64,000 nucleotides of DNA from Posidonia oceanica. Lineage: Eukaryota > Streptophyta > Magnoliopsida > Alismatales > Posidoniaceae. This document shows, in pieces, positions 10,554 through 21,122 of the stretch. Under the pieces are notes generated by a model. That model saw only the letters and a program-made list of their open reading frames with translations, was not told where the DNA came from and made no database searches. Numbering within the stretch: the stretch's first letter is position 1; each line of letters opens with the position of its first letter. The position numbers and the translations under genes were made by a program. The stretch spans positions 118,935,001 to 118,999,000 of the forward strand of contig JAZBRS010000076.1 of the NCBI GenBank assembly GCA_037176725.1, given 5' to 3'.

Positions 10554-11969
10554 CCTTCTGAACCCCTGCACAGCACCTTAGTTGCATATCACTCGCATTG
10601 CATGCATTGTTTTCGTTCTGCGTTTTCCATGCATGTAGATTAGGACTTCCTCTTCTTGTCTATCAACTCTACTTCCTCTTTTCGCGCACTCTTAGTGTCT
10701 TTGGGTCGAGTTTTCCTTGGATTCACTACTGATTGTGGCCTTCTTCCCCCTTTTCTAAGATCCGATTGCACCGTGAGCTTTGGGCAGCGTGCGAGACACA
10801 TCGTGGGACGGTTTAGTGGGAAACAGTCACTGAATAGTGGTGATCCCTCCACTTGCTATCTTTCCCCCTTGCAAGTCTTCACACCTACATTGTGTGGTCC
10901 TTAAGTGGTGTTTGTCTTCATGCTTACATCGCTTGCCTCTCTTTACTTGTTTGATTCCTCCCCTTTGCGTATTTTCCATCGTTTTGCGCGCCCGTATCTG
11001 TTTTGCTTTGCTTTTTGCACCGTTTCGCGTGCTTGCTTTGTTTCTTGCACCGTTTTGCGTGCCTGCCTTGTTTTTTCACATCGTTTTGCGTGCCCATATC
11101 TGTTTTGCTTTGCTTTTTGCACCGTTTCGTGTTCCTGCTTTGTTTCTTGCACCGTTTCACGTGCCTACTTTGTTTGTTGCACTGTTTTGCATGTCTGCTT
11201 TGTTTTACATGCCTGCTTTGTTTCTTGCACTGCTTTGTGTGCCGACTTCCGTTTCTCGCACTGTTTTACGTGTTTGACGTTGCTTTCCCTTGCGTGTCAC
11301 CTGCATTGCTTGGTTTTACCGGTGTTTTGTTTTATCGCCTGCATTTGCATATAGGGCAGTGATGCTTACTGCTTGGAGTTCTCATGAACTAGCGTTTGCC
11401 TTGTTCGGAACACAAACAGCGTTGCTGAGCACTTAGATTGCACGTTTAATTCCTTGCACGCATTCTATCACTTAGAGCACACCTTTGAGCATCTAATTAG
11501 GCATTCATGGCACTTAGGCATTCAAAGTATGCATTTCCCTACGTATGCGAGCGTAAGCCTAGAAAGACCAATTCTCGGGCATGTTGGGGGTGCCAAACAC
11601 CTTCCCCGCACGTAACAGGAGTCCTTGCCCTTTCTGTTGACCCGCAATGACCATATCGCCCTTATCCTAGGCACGAGTCACATCATTTGCATCCCATTGC
11701 ATCTCATTTCTCTTGCATTGCATCTTTTGCTTGGTTTTGCGTGATTATTCACGCATTTCCCCGATTTTCCTTGTCTCCTGACTTAATAGACACGGTGGCG
11801 ACTTTGATTTGTCTTATCTTCTTCTTTTCTTCCCTTTTTTCCCTTTTTTAAGTGTTTTCGAGTTAAGTCTTCCTTCTCGGACACAGCCGCTAATAGTAAA
11901 CCTGATTCTGATCGGTGCACGTGAGCTTTGGCAGAGTGCATGGATGATCTGAACACTGGGATTATTACA

Positions 11970-14900
11970 CTGAGAAAGCCACGCAATGCAGTGGTATGAC
12001 AAGCAAAGGGGAAAGCAAATCCAGGCGAAAAACAGGCAATGCAATCGTAAAAGCAAAACATTGGAAAATCCACGCAATGCAGGAGTATGACAAGCAAAGG
12101 GGAAGATTAGACGACATGACAGGCGTCAACCGGGCAGTTAGGGCTGCCAGCTCAGATGCAAAGGAGAGATAAGCAATGTGAGTGTAAAAACAAACACCGG
12201 AAGAACCACACAATGCAGGTGTGAAGACTTGCAAAGGGGAAAGAAAGCAAGTGGAGGGATCACCACTATTCTGTGACTGTTTCCCACTAAACCGTCCCAC
12301 GATGTGTCTCGCACGCTGCCCAAAGCTTGCTATGCAATCAGATCGTGGAAAAGGCAGAAGAAGGCCGCAATCAGTAGTGAATCTGAGGGAAAACTCAACC
12401 CAAAAACACTAAGAAGAAGCGAAAAGAGGAAGCAGAGCAGATAGGTGAGAGGGGAGGCCCTAATCTACATGCGCGGAAAACGAGACGCGAAAACAATGCA
12501 TGCAAATGCAATAAATGATATGCAATGATTCAGAAGGACTTACCTTGGAGATCTGAGGCCTGATCTGAGGTAATCATGGTCAGTAGGGAAGTCCGCTCTG
12601 CCAGGATGATCTAGGTAGCTTGGTTGCGAATATCTGACGGTCCGATCGGAAGATATCCAGGCTTCAAGGCAGAAGGCCCAAGGGCCAAGGAAGAGAAGGG
12701 ATCTAAGTGCAGAAAGGTCCTAGGGGTGTGCAGAACAGGTCCTCCCACATACATGGCAGCTAAGGGTGCTCAAAAGTGTCCTAAGATACTAGGTGCAATG
12801 ATGTATGGGTGCAATGCATGTAAAAGTGCAAAGAAAAGGACCTATGTGCAAATAGGGAAAAGTGTAGGGGCTTATGTGCAAATCAACCTAAATGTGTGCA
12901 AAGAGTGCGAATGTATGCAAGAATGCTAATGCAGGGGTGCATGGGCTAAATGCAATGTTAATTGGGATGAATGTGTGCAAAAATGCAAGAAAAGGACCTA
13001 AATGCAATTTTTGAAAACTTATGGGCTAAGATGCAAGAAACCAGCAAACAGGCACAAATTCCAAAAAGAAAACTTATAGGGGACCCTCATGCAACTTTGG
13101 AAAAGTTTAGACAGAAGAAACAAAGCCAAGAAGCGTTAAAAAATCATAAAAGGTGGTCCTAGGGACCTATGTGCAATTTCCAAGAAAAATAGGACTAAAT
13201 GGCAAATTCAGAAAGAAAAACAGGCATGCACAGCCATAGCAGTGTTTGAAAACTTGGGTGCAACATAAACAGGCTCTAGGTTTCAAAGCAAAGCCAAAAG
13301 AAAACCACATGGAAGCAAAATAACATTGGAAGGACCTATGTGCAAGCTTTTAAAAAGCTAAGGGCCTATCTGCAAGAAAAATAGAAAACATGAGGGGCAC
13401 TTTGAAGCTTAGAATGACCTGAAAGCAAAAAATAAAAACCTTTGGACTAAACAGAAAGTCCTAGAAAAACCCAAAAACATGCTACAGCTCATGTACAAAG
13501 GACTCAAATGCCATTAAAATAAAAATCAGGACTAAAATGCAAGTCCAAAAGAAATCAAAACCTCTTGTAAAACAAGAAGGAGGACCAATCTGCAAATATG
13601 AGAAACCATTGGGCTGAAATGCAAAGCTAGGAAAACCACACAGACACAGCAATTCAAGGAGGGACCTCAGTGCAATAAAAATAAAACAAGGGGCTTTTCT
13701 ACAAAAAGAAAGCATATACATTCCAGAGCACAGAGGGACCGAAGTGTAAATAAAGAAAAGCCAGGGGCTTTTTTGCAGTTCTAAAATAGAAAAAGGAATG
13801 AAGGATGCATGCTCTATGGACCTAGATGCAACAATCTAAAACGAAGGTAGTTTCATGCAATGCAATATGATAAGAAAAGAAAATAAATGAAAGATGAACT
13901 GTGGAGGATCTAAATGCAAATATGGGTAAGTGCAAGGGTCTGGATGCAAATGGCCAAAAACTACAGCACATAGAGGGACCAGAAAGCAAATAAACAAAAT
14001 AGGAGCACTTTTTATTAATGTTGCATGTAGTTAACTTAGAGATTAAATGAAACATTAATTGAAATAGGACTAAATTGTAAATATAATGAACGCAAGGGCT
14101 AAGCTGCAAAAAGACCAAACAAACACATGGTATTTAACATAACAGAGGACCTATGTGCAAGAAATTAAAAGATCAGGGGGCATACAGCAATATCAGCATG
14201 ATTTGAGAATTGAAATAAATAAGCAAACTATATACAAGCACAGTAAAATAAATAAATGAAGGACTGGCATGTAAATATAAGAAACTAATGTATTTAACTG
14301 TAATGTAAATAAAACGAAAGTAAAATAAAACAGCCGCTACAGTATCATGCATTCGCAGAAGCGGCGGAGCTCTGCGTGATCCGGCGACGCTGCCGGAGAA
14401 GACGAGAAGTCCGGCGACTTCAGGAGAGAAGCATAGGTAACAGAAAGCTAAGGCAGAGGGCTCGGAAGCAAGAGGGGGTTCAAGCGAACCCCTCGAGAAA
14501 GGAGTTTACCTGTGGTGCTGTCCGAAGTGGGCTGGCGATGTGAGGACGATCGAAGATCTAAGACAGAAGCAGAGGGAGCTGCTGGAGCGGCTGCGGAGCT
14601 TGGCGATAGGTCCAGCGTGCTCGTGGATCAGTGCGGAGCTTCCTGGACGGAGAGGGAACGGCTGTGCTGCGCCGGGCCTGGAGGTGATCTCAGCACTGGA
14701 ACAAGTGGGTGCCGAGGGTCGTCTGGGTGCTCCAGGGCTCTGGAAGCGGTGGGGAGGCTTGGGTTCGCTCGAGGGGACTCACAGGAGGCTCTCGGTGCTC
14801 TCAGAATTGGGTGTGATGGTCTGCAACGGTGGGAATTCTTTGGTTTTGTTTGGGTGCTTTTGGGTCAAAAGTGAATGTCAAGAGGCACAGGGCTTGCGCG

Positions 14901-17188
14901 GGCAATTGGGTGCTATTGGGCGCGAGATGGGGAGTGGCTCGAGCTCTGGAGAGGTGGCAGAGGCTTGAGCAACGAAGTCGTTGCTCAAACCAAAGATTCT
15001 GGCTTGCTCTGGGCTGTGGCAGTCTCAGCAGGTGAGGGAGAAGGTCGGACGGTGGTGACGTGAGCTAGGGTGATGGCCGTGACCGTTGGGAGGGTGGCTA
15101 GGATCGAGGCTGGCCACAGAAGTCACGAGGGCGTCAGGAGGGAGTTAATGGTGTTGGACTGAAATGAGCTAGAAGAGGTCTGTGGTGAGCTGTGGGTTTG
15201 CTGGGGGCTTGGGTCCGGTCTGAGGGAGGAGATGGGTTCGAGAGGGTGGTCAGGGATCGGTCTGAGGGAGAGGGGAGGTGTTGGTTTGCTAGGATTCTAG
15301 TTTGGGAGAGAATTGGGTTCTGTTGGGTGAGCTTGGTTCTGTAGGTGTTGGGGGCTGGTTCTAGGGAGGTTTAGGTGCTGGTGAGATTGGTTTTGTTCTG
15401 GGGAAGAGGTGATGTTGGTCTGGGTCCGAGAGATTGGGGTTTAGGTGCTGGTTTTGCTTGGTTTTTGGGTGAGCTTGGGATGTTGGTTCTGGTTTTTTGG
15501 GTGAGCTGGGGTGTTGGTTCTGCAGAGGGTTTAGGTGTTTGAGGAGGGCTTGGTTTTGCTGGTGAGGAGTGGATTTTGGTGAGCTAGGTTGGGTTTGATT
15601 TTTGGGTGAGCTTAGGTTCAGTTTTTGGGTGAGAATGGGGGGATGCAGAGGAGGTGAATGCTGGTTTTTGGAGGAGATTGGGCGGGAGAGGGAAGGAGTG
15701 AAAAAAGAAGAAAAAGGAGGAGATGCTGTGGGCTTGGGCCAGCTTGAAAAAGGGGGAGGAAAAGAGGAAAAAAAAAGAAAGGAAAAAATAAGAAGAAAAA
15801 GAAGAAATAAGGAGAAAAAGAAAAGAAGAAAAAGGAAAAAAGAAAAAAAGAAAAAGGCCTTAGTGGGCCTTGGGCTTGATTAGGATTTTTGCTTTGTTTT
15901 TAATTGGATTAGGTTTGAGTTGGTTTAAATGGATTTTGTTGTTGATTGTTTAAATTGATTAAATTCAAGTTAAAATTGATTTTGTGCTTTAAATGGGTTT
16001 TAGGATTTCTTAAAATGGGGTTTAGGGGTTTAGTATGTTTTTTAATGAGTTTGGATGTGTGACTTTGGTTAGTTTTAAATTTAAATGAATTTTGATTTGT
16101 TTAAGTGGGTTTTGTCTTTAATTGTTAACTTCAAATTGGTTTTAGTTCTTAATTAGGTTTTAAGATGGGCTTTGCATTTTAAATGGGCTTGAGGCCTTGA
16201 TTAGACTCAATTGGGATGTAGTTGTGACTTGAGTTTGCATGGATTAGGGTTTTAAGTTTTTTAGGGTCTTGATTAGGGTTTTATTAGGGCCTTGATTAGG
16301 GTTTAGGGTTTTAGGGCTTTGGAGTCTTGGGTGGATTAGGTTTAAGTGTTGTAGGGTTTAGAGTTTAGGGTTTAGGGTTTAGGAGGGTTTTAGGGTTTAA
16401 TGTTTAGAGTTGTAGGAGTTTAATGTTTAGAGTTGGAGGGTTTAGGGTTTAGGGTTTTAGTGTTGAGGGTTGTAGGGTTTAGGGTTTAGGGCTTTCGAAT
16501 TAGATGTTGTAGGGTTTAGGGTTTAGGGTTTAAGGTTTTAGTGTTGAAGGTTGTAGGGTTTAGGGTTTAGGGTTTTAATGTTTGGTGTGGTGGGAAAAGA
16601 GAGAATGAAAGGAAGAAGGAAATAAAGATAGAGAAGATGGGAGGAAAAGAGATTAAAGATTGAATAGGCATGGGATAGGATAAAAATAAAATAAAATAAG
16701 GATAAAATAGAGGGAAGAGAGGAAAATAAGGTGGGCCCATTGGAGAGCAAGAAAAGTGGAAAGAAGGGGAGGAAAAGAAGAAGGATAAGGAGGAGAGAGA
16801 AAAGAATAATCAAGAGAGAGAAAAAGGATAATCAGGAGAGAGAAAAGGATAATCAGAAGAGAAAGAAGGTGAAAGGCTTGGGTTTGGAGGTGGATTCTCT
16901 GTGTGTGTGACCTAGGGCTTCTAGGGTCTGACCTAGGGTTTAACCAAGGATTTTCTAAGGTTTTAAATGAGATTTTTGGAGGGTTTTTGGAAGGTTCAGG
17001 GTTTGGGGTTTAAGGAGGGTTTGGGTTTGGTTTGAAGGTTTGGTTTTAGGGGATGATAATGGTTTTGGAATGGGAGAGGGTTTAGGGTTGAAGGAGGGTG
17101 AGCTACCAGGCCTCAGAACCAACTTCCAGATTGCTCCCAGAGTGTCCCCAGCCAGCTGAGACCCCTTGGCTAAAGTGGGGTGTCTACA
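11970..17188 (-). repeat. LTR B: inverted LTR fragment related to LTR A
   Basis: On the minus strand this begins TGTAGACACCCCACTTTAGCC at 17188 and follows the zones of LTR A in reverse: TTTAGGG-like tract, GA-rich 16590-16880, G-rich 14340-15900, the GCAT-rich zone around 12780-14300, the splice-donor block (12538-12660) and the conserved block at 12230-12310 matching 10795-10880. It lacks the last ~1 kb of an LTR and stops exactly where LTR A ends, as expected if element L inserted into it. Together A and B form a large imperfect inverted repeat with arms of about 5-6 kb. No gene is supported within it. Confidence 0.8.
16340..16580 (-). repeat. Telomere-like TTTAGGG-type tract in LTR B
   Basis: Many GTTTAGGG-like units interrupted by variants, at the position homologous to the CCCTAAA tract of LTR A. 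Confidence 0.8.
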
Positions 17189-17372
17189 GTGGGCTTCTAG
17201 GGTTTTCTAGGGTTTAGATGGGAGTGGTTTAACCTAGGGTTTCTAGGGTTTTGCTAGGGTTTAGATGTGTAGGATCCTAGGGTTTTGTGTGAGGTTTTTG
17301 TGTAAGGCTTCTAGGTTTGAGTCCACCAGAGAGAGAGCCATTAACACAGGAGTCAAAAATGGGGTGTCAACA
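17189..17372 (-). repeat. LTR C: first 184 bp of another LTR
   Basis: Read on the minus strand it starts TGTTGACACCCCATTTTTGA at 17372 and resembles the first part of LTR A (shared TCTCT(T/C)TGGTGG segment). It is cut at 17188 by the start of LTR B, so B appears to be nested in C. No PPT adjoins it on the right, so it is a 5' or solo LTR that inserted into fragment X. Confidence 0.65.
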
Positions 17373-17373
17373 G

Positions 17374-18114
17374 ATAGTAGTACCACAAGTGATTTCGTTC
17401 TCTAGTCAAGAGTTTCCTCTTGTGGGGATCAATCATAATCAACCCCTATTCATCACGGTGCAATTCAAGAGCTTCTACATCCCTCTAGCCCTGGTCGATA
17501 ATGGAGTAGGATTAATTGTCTACTCACTGTGCACGGTCAACAACATTGGATTCAAGGCCGAAGACATTACTCCAGTAGTTAAGGGGATGACAACTTTTGG
17601 TAACACGCACCACGATGCTTTAGAGATATTGGTTATACCCCTTGTGATTGGTCCAGCTGAGTTTGATATGGAATTCTACGTCATCGATCTTGAACCTTCT
17701 TTCAATCTTCTGCTTGGGCACCCTTGGCTGCACATGTATCAAGTGATCCCCTCAACCCTCCACTGCATGATAGAGTTCTGCTAGGGTGACAACGCTGTTG
17801 TCGTCATGGTAGAGAACTTCGACAAGGAGAAGGTTGAGGCAGTATTCTCAGTTTCGTTGCAGATTGTCCACTTTGACCCAAAGCCTTTTGATGTCATGTT
17901 CTTGGTTAACAGGTTCGAACCGATTAACTATATCCCCACTCTTGAGCATGCTGGTTAGCTGGCCCTTTACAGCAACCCCCTTGCAATGGTTGAGAATCAT
18001 TGTCGTAGATGGGGTTACGTGGAAGGAACACACCTTGGGTGGTATGGCCAAAAAATCGTCGAACCTATCATCGCTGAGGAAAGAAGAGAATATGAAGGCC
18101 TTAGTTACGAATGG
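17374..18114 (+). pseudogene. Fragment X: decayed protease region of a third Tat-like element
   Basis: The frame matches the protease region of N across its length: INHNQPLFITVQF, IPLALVDNGVGL (active-site region DNG where DTG is usual; N has DNR), LLLGHPWLHMYQVIPSTLH, then NRFEPIN and the GWYGQKIVEPI segment, which resembles the G-patch-like part of N. TAG stops stand at 17782-17784 and at about 17956. It is cut on the left by LTR C and on the right by LTR D. It is a fossil of an older insertion and the host sequence for later ones. Confidence 0.8.
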
Positions 18115-18193
18115 TGTAGACACCCCGATTTTGCAGTCATGCATTGGTGGACTTCTCCATAAGAATGTGTAGCTTGGTCATGACGGACGTAAC
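18115..18193 (+). repeat. LTR D start, interrupted by element O
   Basis: TGTAGACACCCCGATTTTG at 18115 has the form of the other LTR starts in this window. The LTR would continue after element O at 63592, where the sequence is CCAAACCC-rich like the 5' zone of LTR A. The protease-like frame happens to stay open to about 18160, so this reading is inference. Confidence 0.5.
18189..18193. repeat. Target-site duplication of element O, left copy
   Basis: GTAAC directly precedes the 5' LTR. The same five bases follow the 3' LTR at 63587-63591. Confidence 0.9.
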
Positions 18194-18690
18194 CGTAGAT
18201 ACCCTGTTTTGGCACTCCCTTTATGTTAGTATAGTCTATTGCATTAGGTCGTTCCTAGAAGCCCTTCGCCCGATCCAGGACGTCTCACTCGAGCCAAATG
18301 CCATCTCTTCAGTTCAAAATGTTATCCCTATCTAAGCCCCAAGTGCCGGCAACTTGAATGTTCTTCATGTCTTGACAAAATTTGGAAATTGAACTGACTA
18401 AGGGTGTTGTACGCTGGCTTCTCAGCGTACAATGTTGGCCACTGGTTTTCCAGTAGCTAACATTGGCCGTTGGTTTTCCAACGTCCATCGTGGCAACCCA
18501 GTCAGCCCAAAACTTTCTTTATTTGGCCAAATCCAAAATTCATTTTTTGCCTTCTTTGGAACCTGTTGACCGGCCAAAGCCATCAAAGTTGACTTAAACA
18601 CACTTAATGACTCCTTAATTGGGGAATCTTCCTTTATCCTGGCAGTTATGTCTCAGAGGTCGTTATACGCTAGAACTCCCGCTTATAACA

Positions 18691-18716
18691 TTATACGCTA
18701 GGTTTCTAGCGTATAA
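18691..18716. repeat. Perfect LTR hairpin of the palindrome family (O type)
   Basis: TTATACGCTAG (18691-18701), loop GTTT, CTAGCGTATAA (18706-18716): an 11-bp perfect stem. Compared with the N-type hairpin (26615-26643), both arms change GG/CC to AT/AT, so pairing is kept. Confidence 0.85.
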
Positions 18717-18781
18717 CACTTCTGAAACAGGAAATTCTGCTGACTTGGCCTTTGTGCCCTTTTTTGTTCCTCCCCTGCTTC

Positions 18782-18788
18782 TATAAAA
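18782..18788 (+). promoter_or_regulatory. TATA box of O 5' LTR
   Basis: TATAAAA in the context CTTCTATAAAAGCAGGG is kept in the 3' LTR (62803-62809). Transcription would start roughly 30 bp downstream, placing the U3/R border near 18815. This is inference from spacing. Confidence 0.7.
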
Positions 18789-19541
18789 GCAGGGGTACCC
18801 CCACAGGGTGAAGGGCCGGATTTTTGGAGCTCACATGGTTTTTGAGATTAAAAAAATTTTTAGAGAGAAGTGAGGTCTTTGAGAATTGAAATAGTGAAGA
18901 GAAATTTTGAAAGGTGGAGAGTCTTCGAAAGAGCTTGAGCTTCCCGTTGTCGTCAGTGGCATCATGTCGACATGTCTTGCACTTCGTGCATAGATAAAAG
19001 GGAATTCTATTTATCGTTTTTCTTCTTTTTTTCTCATACCACATATTTAATTCCATAGCATAATCAAGCATATTGAGTTCATATATTGTTGTAGTTAAGC
19101 ATACATTTTCATCAGTTGCAACCGAAGGGATCAAACCCCTCGGGTACGTATTTCATTGCATTTCTCTATTTTTCTATTTATTTTGAATAAGTTACTACAC
19201 CATATTGATCCATTTTTGCATTATTTTTGATTGTTTTTTGTAATACGAGGAGGAAGAAGAAGGAAGAAGAAATTCACCAAACACGGGCACCCTTAGGCAA
19301 CGTTGGCGTTGTCCCAAGGTAGCTGAACCCACAACCATATCACATCTCCCCAAGGCATCTTGAGGGCCAGCGAAAGCAAACCGAGAGTGGCGATCACACT
19401 GACTTCAACACACGTGGAGTGAAGAAGTCGGATACATCAAAAGGGGACCCCAAGAAGGAGCAAATAGCAACAAAAAAGGGAGAGGTGAAGCCTCCTTCTC
19501 CTCCCGAGATCCTCCTCCTCCCAAACCCTATATCCACAGTC

Positions 19542-19558
19542 TGGCGATCACGATGGGA
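19542..19558 (+). other. Primer binding site of element O
   Basis: TGGCGATCACGATGGGA begins three bases after the LTR end. TGGCGA is complementary to a tRNA ending TCGCCA, as in the tRNA-Arg primers reported for Ogre/Tat elements. The PBS of N also starts TGGCGA. Exact tRNA not verified. Confidence 0.65.
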
Positions 19559-21122
19559 TGGCTAAAAGTGCCCCCGTGCAAGGTGAGTAAGCCCTTCTTT
19601 CTTCTTCTTCCTCATTATTGACATTCTTAGTTTTAGTTTTAGTTTCTTAATTTCTCGTATGTTTTAAAGAAGCGGCGAAATTCCTCGTAGTGTTTTGAGG
19701 CATCGTGATTTTTTTCATTTGTTTTCTACATTTGAAAAACTGAAATCACCTCCCCCTTCTCTCTGGATTCTTTGGCATGGGGGTGATCTGTAAAAATTAC
19801 TGTTTTTCTAAAAAAAATACTGTTAGTACGTTATACACACAATCTGGCGCGTCCAACAGTGGACGCTCTAGTATACACGTCCAACGACTACTAAATAGGA
19901 AACTCTTCTATTTTAATTTTCTCTTAGTTTCTTGTTATAACTGGCCCGAAGGATTGGGGTGTGAGGTGATCGACTTTGCCGTAGGGACCGGAGCTTCAGT
20001 TTCCTCGGGTGCTTTGCAAAAAAAAAAAACAAAAACAAAAACAAAAAAATCGAATCTTTTTATATGACTTGCATGGCCCTTATTGGGAACTAATTGTTTG
20101 TGTCATTTCTTGAGATATATAAGTAACCGTCTAGGTCCCAAGCACCTCTGTTGCAAAGAGCTTAGGAAAGGTACTTGTATTGTCATTTTCTTTCACAAGG
20201 GGCCCTCCTTCTTCCTTGGCTTTTTGTGAAAGATAATTAGAATCTCAAGCTTTGATTTGTATTCCTCCCTCTCCCTTTCGATGGTTTGATTGTGCTTGGT
20301 GTGTTGATACGTGAGTGACCCGATCAATCCTGAGTACGCTGGGCTCTACCTCTATGGGGTAGGGACCTAAGTGTATTCGGGCTCCCCCTAACATTCTCAG
20401 GAGTTAAGGTAGGGGGCAGTACCAAAAATATATTTACCTGTTTTGTGAGGAGCCATAGAAATCCCAGAAAAGAAGCCATACTTAAGCCTTAAGGAACCCT
20501 AAGAGCTACGCAGGTTTAAAACACTAATCTTCAAGCGAAAATAGAAATTAAAACCTTAAATCGCTGTTTGAAAGTGTTTCTGTGCAGTTCTCTGTAACAA
20601 GGCGTTAGCCGCTGGGATCTCTACGTCTAACGTTGGACGCTATAGATACCGTGTCTAACGCATTCTTTGTTTGGCTGTTTATTTTCTAGTTTTTCTGTGG
20701 TGGATTGATTGCAGGGTAAAACACTCGAAAGCAAAATAGTGACAGTTTTATCTTTCAGTATTTACTTTCTAGGGACTTGTATTAAATCGCAAAGTTTGTA
20801 ATTTTTTTTCCATTGTAAGCATTTGTAATCCTTCATTTATACAAAAAAAGGCAAAAAAGAAAAAAGAAAAAAAGAAAAGGACAAAAAAAAGGGGAAAAGA
20901 GAAAAATCAGAAAGGCAAAAAAATCAGAAAAGCAAAAAAAACAGAAAGCAGAAAAAAAAGCAGAGAGAAAAAGCAGAGAAGAAAAGAGAAGACAGGAAAA
21001 GAATAGAGGAAATACAGCTAGGAAAGTTGAACGCGGCGTTCACTGCGTCCAACGTTGTATGCCATAGTGCGAGGCGTATTACGCCCTGAAGCCAATTTCA
21101 TCTCATTATCAAAGTTACTGCA
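19559..21122 (+). other. Untranslated leader of element O
   Basis: No gene is supported. It holds palindrome-family motifs near 19830-19885, 20612-20660 and 21030-21090, an A-rich run at 20017-20050 and a long A/G-rich tract at about 20840-21010. Confidence 0.6.

Larger units (their letters stand above)
1..11969 (+). mobile_element. Element L: 3' part of a Tat/Ogre-like Ty3/gypsy retrotransposon
   Basis: The window opens inside the integrase of a plus-strand element. In order it shows integrase, a spacer, a PMD ORF, a hairpin tandem array, a polypurine tract and a 3' LTR. The 5' LTR, gag and most of pol lie outside the window. The order and much of the sequence match element N (24955-47009, minus strand), so the two belong to one family. 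The next five bases after the LTR, CTGAG, and then inverted LTR sequence, suggest that L inserted into LTR B; the matching left flank is not visible. One nonsense change in integrase and one in the PMD ORF show that this copy is inactive as read. Confidence 0.9.
5556..11969 (+). repeat. 3' LTR of element L (LTR A), about 6.4 kb
   Basis: The start is set by the PPT and TGTTGACACCCC. The end is set by alignment with N: both close with a block around GATCGGTGCAC, then ATGGATGATCT and GGGATTATTACA. The LTR is very long and compositionally zoned: CCAAACCC-rich (5600-6000), pyrimidine-rich (6000-6300), telomere-like tract and SINE (6299-6589), A-rich with a 42-bp tandem at 7400-7500 (6900-7700), C-rich (7840-8960), GCATTT-rich (9000-10300), a conserved block with a splice-donor-like site (10430-10560) and TTTGC-rich repeats (10970-11260). 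Open frames here are low-complexity and I do not call them genes. LTR B is an inverted homologue. Confidence 0.85.
18194..19538 (+). repeat. 5' LTR of element O
   Basis: This 1345-bp LTR begins CGTAGATACC (TG start mutated to CG; the 3' copy has TGTAGATATCCC) and ends ATATCCACA. It contains GTTATACGC/GCGTATAAC and GTTGG-type palindromes near 18420-18500 and 18660-18718, a TATA box, and a GGAGGAAGAAGAAGG tract near 19249. Confidence 0.93.

Noticed and set aside
10837..11362. Cys/Phe/Leu-rich frames that look like membrane proteins
   Set aside because: They are translations of a TTTGC-type tandem repeat in the LTR, open in several frames at once.
15602..15883. Gly/Lys-rich ORF in LTR B
   Set aside because: It covers a GA-rich low-complexity stretch and has no recognisable domain.
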